DNA of 5,125 bases from Xanthobacteraceae bacterium (GTDB lineage Bacteria > Pseudomonadota > Alphaproteobacteria > Rhizobiales > Xanthobacteraceae): contig JASHWN010000023.1 of assembly GCA_030044035.1 (NCBI GenBank), forward strand, positions 1-5,125. The letters run 5' to 3'. Every line of letters starts with the position of its first letter. Within the stretch, counting starts at the first letter, position 1. The notes beneath the pieces were generated by a model. That model had not been told where the DNA came from. It was given only the letters and a program-made list of their open reading frames with translations, and searched no databases. This document shows, one piece after another, positions 1 through 5,125 of the stretch. A program made the translations under genes and the position numbers.

Positions 1-762
1 GATCTGACCGCGCCGAAGGACGGCACGGTGATGACGATCTTCAATCCCGGCCTCGTCACCCAATCGCTGGTGCAGCCCGAGCGGGTCAACGTCGATTTCC
101 GCAAGCTCGCCTGGGTCGGCGTGGTCACGCCGGATTACCGGGTCTGCTACGGCTACGGCGCGAACGGCATTTCCAGCTGGGACCAGCTGATGCACGCGAA
201 GAAGCCGTTCATCATCGGCTCGACCGGCAAGGGCTCCGGCAACTACATCAACGGCGCCACCTTGCGCGAAGTGTTTCATGCTCCGGTCAAGCAGGTGCTC
301 GGCTTTCCGGGCAGCGCCGAGCAGCGGCTCGCCATCGAGCAGGGCGAGCTCGACGGCGACTGCGGCTCATACAGCTCGATCCCGCCTGACTGGATCAAGA
401 AAGGGCTCGCGCATAGCTTCGTGCGCTTCATCAAGGACAAGCCGCCCGAGATCCCCGACAGCGCAACCTATATCGGCGATCTCGCCGGCAGCGACCAGCA
501 ACGGCAATTGCTGCGCGTGCTCAACGGCGGCGACGAAGTCGGCCGCCCGTTCATCATGTCGAAGCAAGTGCCGGCGGATCACTTGGCGATCATTCGCCAG
601 GCGTTCGACGACACCATGAAAGATCCGGGCTTCCTGGCGGACATGGCCAAGGAAGAGCTGCCGGTGCATCCTGTGACCGGCGCGCAAGCGGAGCAGAGCG
701 TCAACGAACTGGCGAACGTTCCGGCCAACATCGTCGCGCTGGCCAAGCCGATCTACGAGTAG
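1..762 (+). CDS. Tripartite tricarboxylate transporter (Bug/TctC-like) substrate-binding protein, 5' end missing
   Basis: The frame is open from base 1 and stops with TAG at 760-762, leaving 253 residues. The N-terminus with any signal peptide lies outside the window, so the first internal ATG (28) is not the start. Near the edge the protein reads TAPKDGTVMTIFNPG, which resembles the 'AP.DG' strand early in mature Bug/TctC receptors. Later come a WVGVV strand, an IIGSTGKGSGNYING loop of the type that lines the ligand site, a GFPGSAEQRLAIEQGELDG segment and a C-terminal KDPGFLADM helix region. Such proteins are periplasmic and deliver carboxylates or related small organic acids to a TctA/TctB membrane pair. 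The family normally has about 320-340 residues, so roughly a quarter is missing. No tctA or tctB follows, as downstream is rlpA, so this may be an orphan receptor or the last gene of an upstream cluster. The ligand cannot be predicted. The family call is from memory of motifs; another type II periplasmic binding family remains possible. Confidence 0.72.
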   Translation, partial: DLTAPKDGTVMTIFNPGLVTQSLVQPERVNVDFRKLAWVGVVTPDYRVCYGYGANGISSWDQLMHAKKPFIIGSTGKGSGNYINGATLREVFHAPVKQVLGFPGSAEQRLAIEQGELDGDCGSYSSIPPDWIKKGLAHSFVRFIKDKPPEIPDSATYIGDLAGSDQQRQLLRVLNGGDEVGRPFIMSKQVPADHLAIIRQAFDDTMKDPGFLADMAKEELPVHPVTGAQAEQSVNELANVPANIVALAKPIYE

Positions 763-845
763 CAGGGATCAGGGGACAGGAATCAGGAATCAGGCAGAGT
801 AAATGCTCTTCCCCTGATTCCTGATACCTGCCCCCCTGATACCTG
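763..845. repeat. Long imperfect inverted repeat made of short direct units
   Basis: Starting at the base after the stop codon, 763-799 can pair with 806-845 around the small loop TAAATG. The best continuous part is 784-794 (CAGGAATCAGG) against 813-823 (CCTGATTCCTG). It extends outward with a few mismatches and one bulged C through 777-780/827-830, 772-775/832-835, 768-771/837-840 and 763-766/842-845. Each arm also has internal direct repetition: ATCAGG at 768, 782 and 789, and CTGATACCTG at both 821-830 and 836-845, 15 bases apart. Such a structure is typical of dispersed palindromic intergenic elements and could protect the 3' end of the upstream mRNA or weaken read-through. There is no clear T-run after it, so a classical intrinsic terminator is not supported. 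Membership in a genome-wide repeat family is inference. Confidence 0.6.
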
Positions 846-855
846 GATGCAACCT

Positions 856-893
856 CCCATTCACCATGGGGTGCGGGCGCGGCGGTATCCGCC
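856..893. other. Two small palindromes upstream of rlpA
   Basis: CCCAT (856-860) and ATGGG (866-870) form a 5-bp perfect stem with a 5-base loop. Then 881-893 reads GGCGGTATCCGCC, a 13-base perfect inverted repeat with a 3-base centre. They lie between the long inverted repeat and the rlpA start and could be small hairpins or a protein-binding site. Short GC-rich palindromes also arise by chance in such DNA, so no function is claimed. Confidence 0.25.
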
Positions 894-949
894 ACATTGT
901 GACCACGCTAGAATTCGATACCTGAACGGTGGTTGCGGGGTCGGGGATA

Positions 950-1729
950 ATGGGGCGTCGGGCCAGCGCGGCGTGGCGGCGTTTTGCGCCGGTCGGCGTC
1001 TGCGCGGCTGCGTGCCTTTTGCTTGCCCACTGCTCATCGAGCTCGCGGGTCGATCCGCGCTATGGCGTTGCGGCGAGCCCACTCGCCATCAGCAATCCCG
1101 ATGAACCGGTACCCAAAGGCGGCGGCGTCTACCGGGTCGGGCAGCCCTATGTGGTGGCCGGCCGGGTCTACGTGCCGGAATATGATCCGCAATACCGCGC
1201 CGTCGGCTTGGCCTCCTGGTACGGCGACGAATTCCACGGCCGCTATACGGCGAACGGCGAAATTTTCGACCGCGACGGCATTTCGGCGGCGCACCCCACC
1301 ATGCCGTTGCCGAGCTATGCGCGGGTGACCAATCTCGACAACGGCCGCTCCCTCATCGTGCGCGTCAACGACCGCGGCCCCTATGCTCATGACCGCGTCA
1401 TCGACGTATCGGTGCGGGCGGCAAAGCTTTTGGAGTTCTATCGGCGCGGCACCACCCGGGTGCGTGTCGAATATGTCGGGCCCGCGCCGATCGAGGGCAC
1501 CGACGATCGCGTCCTGGAAGCAACCTTGCGGGAGCGCGGGCCGGCGCCGGCCCCGAGCGACACGCGGTACGCCCGCTTCCCGCCGGCGCCGCCGCCGGTG
1601 CCGACGCCGATCATGGCGAGCCTGTCGGGTCGAGCGCCTGGGCCCGGGCTTCCCCCCGCCATGTCGTACGCAGACCCGCTGGGCATGGACGGCACCGCCC
1701 AGTTTCTCAACGGCCGCGGCCTCTACTGA
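950..1729 (+). CDS. rlpA: RlpA-family septal ring lytic transglycosylase, lipoprotein without SPOR domain
   Basis: This encodes 259 residues from ATG 950. In-frame GTG 929 is possible, but ATG has GGGG at 937-940 nine bases upstream and gives a compact signal peptide. The N-terminus has basic residues (RR at 3-4 and 10-11) and a hydrophobic stretch ending in LLLAHC, with Cys28 the likely lipidated residue; His just before the Cys is unusual for a lipobox. Residues about 85-176 are the double-psi beta-barrel, with GLASWYGDEFHGRYTANGE, AAHPTMPLP, RVTNLDNGRS and RVNDRGPY blocks. His115 and Asp141, 26 residues apart, match the catalytic His/Asp pair described for Pseudomonas aeruginosa RlpA (H131/D157, from memory). 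Members of this family cleave naked, stem-peptide-free glycan strands and help daughter-cell separation. The C-terminal 80 or so residues are rich in Pro and Ala, and no SPOR domain for septal peptidoglycan binding is visible. The next gene, a D,D-carboxypeptidase, also acts on the wall. Family identity is secure; enzymatic activity is inferred from the retained residues. Confidence 0.93.
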   Translation: MGRRASAAWRRFAPVGVCAAACLLLAHCSSSSRVDPRYGVAASPLAISNPDEPVPKGGGVYRVGQPYVVAGRVYVPEYDPQYRAVGLASWYGDEFHGRYTANGEIFDRDGISAAHPTMPLPSYARVTNLDNGRSLIVRVNDRGPYAHDRVIDVSVRAAKLLEFYRRGTTRVRVEYVGPAPIEGTDDRVLEATLRERGPAPAPSDTRYARFPPAPPPVPTPIMASLSGRAPGPGLPPAMSYADPLGMDGTAQFLNGRGLY

Positions 1730-1774
1730 GACAGACTTTCGGGCCGACCTTCGCGGCAACCGATCCGCGTCATT

Positions 1775-1803
1775 TTTACGTCTGCGCGCGCATGCCCTAT
1801 TGT
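1775..1803 (+). promoter_or_regulatory. Weak candidate sigma-70 promoter for the carboxypeptidase gene
   Basis: TTTACG (1775-1780) and TATTGT (1798-1803) are separated by 17 bases and each matches the -35/-10 consensus at 4 of 6 positions. They lie in the gap between rlpA and the carboxypeptidase, about 60 bases before its chosen start. A match of this quality is expected fairly often by chance, and read-through from rlpA is an equally good explanation. Confidence 0.2.
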
Positions 1804-1851
1804 GCGCCTGATCGCGGCGCAACACTTTCATTGGGCGTTTCTTGAGTTTGT

Positions 1852-1855
1852 GGAG
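1852..1855 (+). promoter_or_regulatory. Ribosome binding site deciding the carboxypeptidase start
   Basis: GGAG at 1852-1855 is followed by six bases and then GTG at 1862. This is the only good Shine-Dalgarno spacing near the 5' end of the frame. The longer start, GTG 1802, has no purine-rich sequence before it and would put about 20 extra residues before an otherwise normal signal peptide. Confidence 0.6.
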
Positions 1856-1861
1856 CCGGGC

Positions 1862-3109
1862 GTGCAGACGAAAGGACGAAGGGGGAGGGGGCGTACCTCA
1901 CTTTGGGGCCTTGCGGCGCTTCTGGCGATTGCGGCGCTGACGGCCACTGTCGGCGGCGGCAGCGGATTGGCCGCTACGCCGAGCATGACCGGCGGCGGCA
2001 AAAAGGCCGAGTTTCAGACCAACGCCCCCAATGCCATCCTGCTCGATCCGGCGAGCGATAGCATCCTGTTCGAGAAGAACGCCGACCAGCCGGTCGAGCC
2101 GGCCAGCCTTGCCAAGCTGATGACGCTCGAATTCGTCTTCCACGAGATCAAACAGGGCAAGCTCAAGCTCACCGATCAGTTCACCATCAGCGAGAACGCC
2201 TGGCGCAAGGGCGGGGCGCCGTCGCACGGCTCGACCATGTTTGCTGCGATCCACAGCCAGGTTGGCGTCGACGATCTGATCCGCGGCATCATCGTCGATT
2301 CTGCCAATGACGCGTGCATGGCCATTGCCGAAGGACTGGCCGGCAACGAAGCGGCATTCGGCGAGATGCTGACCAAGCGAGCGCGCGAGATCGGGCTCGA
2401 GCATTCCACGTTCACCAATTCGACCGGCTATTCCGATCCGGGCCTGCGCGTCACGGTGCGCGACCTAGCTGAATTGACGCGTTACATCATCAAGACCTAT
2501 CCGGATTTTTATCCGTACTTTGCTCAGCACGATTTCACCTGGAACAAGATCACCCAGCAGAACCGCAACCCGCTCCTCGGCATGGGGCTGGGCGCTGACG
2601 GGTTGAAGACCGGCGAGACCGCCGACGCCGGCTTCGGGCTTGCCGGCTCGGCAGTGCAGGACGAGTTGCGCCTGATCATCGTCCTCGCCGGCACCAAATC
2701 GGACAAAGAGCGCGCCGAAGAAGCGCGCAAGCTGCTCGATTGGGGTTTCCACGGTTTCGAGACTCGCGTGCTGTTTGCCGAAGGCCAGACCGTCGGCGAA
2801 GCTAAGGTGTTCGGCGGGGCGAGCAGCTACGTCCCGCTGGTCGGGCCAGGCATCGTGCGGCTGATGATGCCGCGCAATAACGAAGAGCGGCTGTCGGCCC
2901 GCATCGTCTATACCGGTCCGGTGCCGGCGCCGGTGACAAAGGGCCAGCCAATCGGCAAGCTCGAAGTGCACCGCGGCGACAATCTCGCGCTCGAAGTGCC
3001 GCTGCGCGCCGCCGAGGACGTCGGCCGCGGCTCGATGTCGAAACGCGCCATGGACGCCGTCACCGAGCTTATGATCGGCCTGTTCCGCGCCGGCGTTAAT
3101 CGGCTATGA
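1862..3109 (+). CDS. D-alanyl-D-alanine carboxypeptidase (PBP5-type, peptidase S11)
   Basis: The protein has 415 residues from GTG 1862, chosen for the GGAG six bases upstream. Residues 1-13 are strongly basic, 14-30 are hydrophobic, and GLAA at 35-38 is a plausible signal peptidase I site, so it should be exported. The three active-site motifs of serine penicillin-binding proteins are intact and in order: S82-L-A-K85 (nucleophile Ser82), S147-A-N149 and K249-T-G251. The transpeptidase-like domain covers about residues 50-290. A PBP5-type beta-rich C-terminal domain follows (RVLFAEGQTVGEAKVFGG to about residue 385), then a terminal amphipathic helix (SKRAMDAVTELMIGLFRAG) that in this family tethers the enzyme to the outer face of the inner membrane. 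It should remove the terminal D-Ala from pentapeptide stems and so limit cross-linking. It follows rlpA by 132 bases on the same strand. I cannot tell which dacA/dacC/dacF name applies, so no symbol is given. Confidence 0.95.
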   Translation: MQTKGRRGRGRTSLWGLAALLAIAALTATVGGGSGLAATPSMTGGGKKAEFQTNAPNAILLDPASDSILFEKNADQPVEPASLAKLMTLEFVFHEIKQGKLKLTDQFTISENAWRKGGAPSHGSTMFAAIHSQVGVDDLIRGIIVDSANDACMAIAEGLAGNEAAFGEMLTKRAREIGLEHSTFTNSTGYSDPGLRVTVRDLAELTRYIIKTYPDFYPYFAQHDFTWNKITQQNRNPLLGMGLGADGLKTGETADAGFGLAGSAVQDELRLIIVLAGTKSDKERAEEARKLLDWGFHGFETRVLFAEGQTVGEAKVFGGASSYVPLVGPGIVRLMMPRNNEERLSARIVYTGPVPAPVTKGQPIGKLEVHRGDNLALEVPLRAAEDVGRGSMSKRAMDAVTELMIGLFRAGVNRL

Positions 3110-3160
3110 TCGCACGCCAGTTTGCGCGTATTGGCCGGCGCAGCGGCGCTCCGCCATCCC

Positions 3161-3166
3161 TATATT
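3161..3166 (+). promoter_or_regulatory. Candidate -10 element upstream of tmk
   Basis: TATATT in the context CCCTATATTG lies 52 bases before the tmk ATG, in the 108-base gap after the carboxypeptidase gene. It matches the sigma-70 -10 consensus at 5 of 6 positions and stands out as AT-rich in GC-rich DNA. No good -35 box is found at 16-18 bases; the nearest TTG (TTGGCC, 3131-3136) is 24 bases away. It may give tmk its own promoter within the cluster. Confidence 0.3.
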
Positions 3167-3217
3167 GTCCAAAGCTTACATGCCGCATGCACGAGAGCAG
3201 CGAAGTTATTGATCGCA

Positions 3218-3952
3218 ATGGATGACCGCGTGGCCGCTGATCAGCCGACAGAACCGCGGGGCGAACCGGCGCAAGCCGGTTCGGCGCGCGGCAAGTTCAT
3301 CACGTTCGAAGGCGGTGAGGGCACCGGAAAATCGACTCAGGCCGCGACGCTGGCGCGCCGCCTCGAATCCATGGGCGTTGGCGTGTTGCTCACCCGCGAG
3401 CCCGGCGGCTCGCCGGGCGCCGAAATCATCCGCCATGTCCTGTTGTCGGGCGCGGCAAAACCGTTCGGACCGGAAGCCGAAGCCATGCTGTTCGCTGCCG
3501 CGCGCGAGGACCATATCAAATGCGCGATCGAGCCGGCGCTCGAGGCGAGCAAATGGGTGGTGTGCGACCGCTTCGCCGATTCGACGCGGGTTTATCAGGG
3601 CGCCGTCGGCGCGGTCGATCCGCGCCTGATCAAGGCGCTGGAGCGCGTTTCGGTCGGCGAATTAAAACCGGATCTGACGTTTATCCTCGACGTGCCGGTC
3701 ACGACCGGACTGCAGCGCGCAGCGGGCCGGCGACGCGGCTCGCAGCCCGACCGATTCGAGGGCGAACAGCTCGAATTCCATGAAAAGCTGCGGCGCGCCT
3801 ATCTGGCGCTTGCCGAAGCGGAGCCGGAGCGCTGCGTCGTCATTGACGCCAGCATGAGCAAGAAAGAGGTCGCCAAGCGCGTGTGGAACGCAGTGAACGC
3901 GCGGCTCGATCCGGCCATGAGCCCGATGATCTACGAAAATCTGGCGCGATGA
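3218..3952 (+). CDS. tmk: Thymidylate kinase (dTMP kinase)
   Basis: This encodes 244 residues from ATG 3218. The frame is open further upstream to a TTG at 3122, but nothing there looks like a ribosome site or conserved protein. About 25 polar residues precede the first strand (GKFITFEGGEGTGKS), a modest extension over the usual 205-215 residues. The enzyme phosphorylates dTMP to dTDP with ATP in the cytoplasm, a required step in dTTP synthesis. The P-loop is G32-GEGT-G37-K38-S39-T40. The dTMP-binding TREPGG motif is at 59-64, and the DRF..ST..YQG signature runs from D117 to G128. A basic LID segment (GRRRGSQPDRFE, 170-181) follows. Arginines in the LID and none in the P-loop correspond to the bacterial type II arrangement. 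The gene lies 108 bases after the carboxypeptidase gene and 37 bases before holB. The tmk-holB pairing is common in bacteria. No defect is visible. Confidence 0.96.
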   Translation: MDDRVAADQPTEPRGEPAQAGSARGKFITFEGGEGTGKSTQAATLARRLESMGVGVLLTREPGGSPGAEIIRHVLLSGAAKPFGPEAEAMLFAAAREDHIKCAIEPALEASKWVVCDRFADSTRVYQGAVGAVDPRLIKALERVSVGELKPDLTFILDVPVTTGLQRAAGRRRGSQPDRFEGEQLEFHEKLRRAYLALAEAEPERCVVIDASMSKKEVAKRVWNAVNARLDPAMSPMIYENLAR

Positions 3953-3989
3953 GCGCGCCGGCAGGGTTGCACGTCACGAGCTTCACAGC

Positions 3990-4964
3990 ATGAGCCGGCA
4001 GGACGACGAGGAAGAAACCGAGGCGCCGCATCCGCGCGCCGCCACGGTCCTGTTCGGCCATCAAGCGGCCGAACAGGGCATGTTGGCGGCCTATCGCACC
4101 GGCCGCGTGCCGCATGCCTTCCTGATCGTCGGGCCGAAGGGCATCGGCAAGGCGACACTGGCCTACCGCATGGCGCGCTTCGTGCTCGCGCATCCCGATC
4201 CGGCGGCAGCCGCGGTACAGGATGCCGCCTCGCTCGTCGTCGAGCCCGATCATCCGGTGGCGCGCCGTATCGCCGCTCAGGCGCAGGGCGACCTCCTCGT
4301 GCTCGAACGCACCGTCAACGAGCGCGGCGTGCTGCGCCAGCAGATCGCAGTCGACGACGTGCGTCGCACCGTGTCGTTCTTTGGCTCGACCGCCGGGGAG
4401 GGCGGCTGGCGCATCGCCATCGTTGACGCGGTCGACGAGCTCAATGCAGCGGGCGCCAATGCACTTCTTAAAATCTTAGAGGAGCCGCCGCAGCGCGCGC
4501 TGCTGTTGCTGGTCAGCCATTCGGCGGCGCGGGTGCCGGCGACGTTGCGCTCGCGCTGCTGTATGGTGCGGCTGCGGCCGCTGCCAGAAGGCGATGTGGC
4601 GGCCGCCGTTGCCACCGTCACCGGAAGGCAGGCGAGCGATCCGCAGGTTGCGGCCGCCGCGGCCGCGGCCGAGGGCAGTGTCTTCCGCGCGCTGGCGCTC
4701 CTTGACGAGGACGCGCTCGAGCTTCGCCAGCGCGCCGTCGCCCTGCTCGAGCGGCTGCCGGCGCTCAACACCGATGCGCTGCACGCACTCGGCGACGCGC
4801 TCGCCGGCACCGATCCGCAGCCGCTCGCAGCCTTCGTCGACACCGTCAACGCCTGGCTGGCGCAGCGCCTTGAAGCGGCGCCGGAGGAAATCGGTCGGCT
4901 GGCGCGTCGCCATCGTCGACGCGGTCGACGAGCTCAATGCGGCAGGCGCCAATGCGCTCCTTAA
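3990..4964 (+). CDS. holB: DNA polymerase III subunit delta' with disrupted C-terminus
   Basis: The 324-codon frame starts at ATG 3990, 37 bases after tmk. It encodes the clamp-loader subunit delta', which with delta and gamma/tau opens the sliding clamp. An AAA+ core is clear: FGHQAAEQ and RVPHAFLIVGPKGIGKATLAYRMARF near the N-terminus (P-loop 48-55, with Ala where Ser/Thr is usual, as expected of a subunit that need not hydrolyse ATP), a strand IAIVDAVDELN (142-152), NALLKILEEPP (157-167) and the SRC motif at 188-190 supplying the arginine finger. There is no Cys before residue 190, so the zinc module of E. coli delta' is absent. The helical C-terminal domain is recognisable to about residue 306 (DTVNAWLAQRLEAAPEEIGRLAR). 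Codons 307-324 are then an Arg-rich readout of the second holB copy in the wrong frame. Relatives, as I recall, continue for about 40 more residues ending near a YNLERKPLV-type segment. The frame as written is therefore not a normal gene end: either the contig is chimeric here or the gene is truncated. Confidence 0.9.
   Translation: MSRQDDEEETEAPHPRAATVLFGHQAAEQGMLAAYRTGRVPHAFLIVGPKGIGKATLAYRMARFVLAHPDPAAAAVQDAASLVVEPDHPVARRIAAQAQGDLLVLERTVNERGVLRQQIAVDDVRRTVSFFGSTAGEGGWRIAIVDAVDELNAAGANALLKILEEPPQRALLLLVSHSAARVPATLRSRCCMVRLRPLPEGDVAAAVATVTGRQASDPQVAAAAAAAEGSVFRALALLDEDALELRQRAVALLERLPALNTDALHALGDALAGTDPQPLAAFVDTVNAWLAQRLEAAPEEIGRLARRHRRRGRRAQCGRRQCAP
4404..4632 (+). repeat. Copy A of a diverged direct repeat inside holB
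   Basis: This part of holB (codons 139 to about 215, through the sensor strand and SRC motif) recurs at 4897-5125 in the same orientation, offset by exactly 493 bases without gaps. I count 31 mismatches in 229 positions, about 86% identity. Bases immediately upstream of the two copies do not match beyond a few positions, so the repeat boundary at 4896/4897 is sharp. Its far end is not seen because the window ends within it. Confidence 0.9.
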
Positions 4965-5125
4965 GATCTTGGAGGAGCCGCCGCAGCGCGCTCTGCTGCT
5001 ATTGGTCAGCCATTCGGCGGCGCGCGTGCCGGCGACCTTGCGCTCGCGCTGCGCCGTGGTGCGGCTGCGGCCCTTGGCCGAAGCTGATGTGGCGGCGGCC
5101 GTTGCCGCCGTGGCCGCAAGCGAGG
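4897..5125 (+). pseudogene. holB: Second, diverged holB fragment (copy B), open at the window end
   Basis: From 4897 the frame one base ahead of the first holB reads GWRVAIVDAVDELNAAG, ALLKILEEPPQ, LVSHSAARVP and LRSRC, the central AAA+ part of delta'. It has no P-loop, N-terminal domain or start codon of its own, and begins in mid-protein at a sharp junction with the end of copy A's gene. It remains open to base 5125, so its C-terminal half probably lies beyond the window. Compared with copy A, 12 of the 13 changed codons among the first 52 are synonymous and the other is Ile/Val. In the remaining 24 full codons 13 differ, nine of them changing the residue, often to Ala. Selection for delta' function therefore acted on this sequence before it came to lie here. 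If the join is real, this is a 5'-truncated remnant; if the join is an assembly artefact, it is part of an intact holB from a related strain. Confidence 0.75.

Noticed and set aside
763..845. Long inverted repeat as a CRISPR or an intrinsic terminator
   Set aside because: Units are too short and lack regular unique spacers for CRISPR, and no T-tract follows the stem as an intrinsic terminator would require.
929..949. Upstream GTG start for rlpA at 929
   Set aside because: No purine-rich site precedes it. ATG 950 has GGGG nine bases upstream and gives a normal lipoprotein signal sequence.
1804..1820. GCGCC...GGCGC hairpin between rlpA and the carboxypeptidase as terminator
   Set aside because: The stem is only 5 bp with no following T-run; such stems are common by chance in this composition.
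1034..1831. 265-residue minus-strand open frame opposite rlpA
   Set aside because: It is antisense to a well-supported rlpA, its translation is Arg/Ala/His-rich without recognisable motifs, and long antisense frames are usual in GC-rich DNA.
1802..1861. Upstream GTG start for the carboxypeptidase at 1802
   Set aside because: No ribosome site is visible, and it adds 20 residues before the basic n-region of the signal peptide. GTG 1862 has GGAG at ideal distance.
3122..3217. TTG-initiated N-terminal extension of thymidylate kinase
   Set aside because: The extra 32 residues do not resemble the family, overlap a likely -10 element and would start at a rare codon without a ribosome site.
4277..4849. 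190-residue minus-strand Ser/Ala-rich open frame opposite holB
   Set aside because: It is a compositional shadow of holB codons (Ser/Ala/Arg runs), with no start context or domain. A similar shadow at 4476-4952 exists only because the holB segment is repeated.
4404..5125. The holB repeat as an insertion sequence or a phage-like tandem element
   Set aside because: The repeated DNA is purely delta' coding sequence, with no transposase, terminal inverted repeats or target duplication visible.

Overview
The window looks like chromosomal DNA from a high-GC alphaproteobacterium, most likely Hyphomicrobiales (Bradyrhizobium / Pseudolabrys / Xanthobacteraceae-like). The basis is GC-rich codon usage, the style of the proteins, and the gene order rlpA - D,D-carboxypeptidase - tmk - holB, which I recall as a conserved rhizobial block usually followed by metG and tatD. 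All supported genes are on the + strand. Taxonomy is inferred from protein style and gene order; no search was run.

Layout. 1-762: the 3' part of a periplasmic substrate-binding protein of the tripartite tricarboxylate transporter (Bug/TctC-like) type. 763-845: a long imperfect inverted repeat built from short 'atcagg' / 'ctgatacctg' units, directly after its stop codon. 846-949: a short spacer with two small palindromes. 950-1729: rlpA, a lipoprotein with a double-psi beta-barrel. 1862-3109: a penicillin-binding-protein-5-type D-alanyl-D-alanine carboxypeptidase. 3218-3952: tmk (thymidylate kinase). 3990-4964: holB (DNA polymerase III delta'). 4897-5125: a second, diverged fragment of holB in another frame, running off the window.

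Functionally, RlpA and the carboxypeptidase act on periplasmic peptidoglycan. Thymidylate kinase supplies dTDP for DNA synthesis, and delta' is part of the clamp loader. The last four genes are co-directional with gaps of 132, 108 and 37 bases, compatible with an operon or with closely stacked transcription units.

The feature most worth a second look is the 3' end. The native holB reading frame stops matching delta' at about codon 306. The DNA then repeats, at an offset of 493 bases, a segment already seen at 4404-4632, with 31 differences in 229 bases and shifted by one frame. In the first 52 codons almost all differences are synonymous, so this looks like the same gene from a related lineage rather than a fresh tandem copy. 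It is either a chimeric contig join or a real recombination that broke holB. I found no convincing new defence, mobile or RNA system here.
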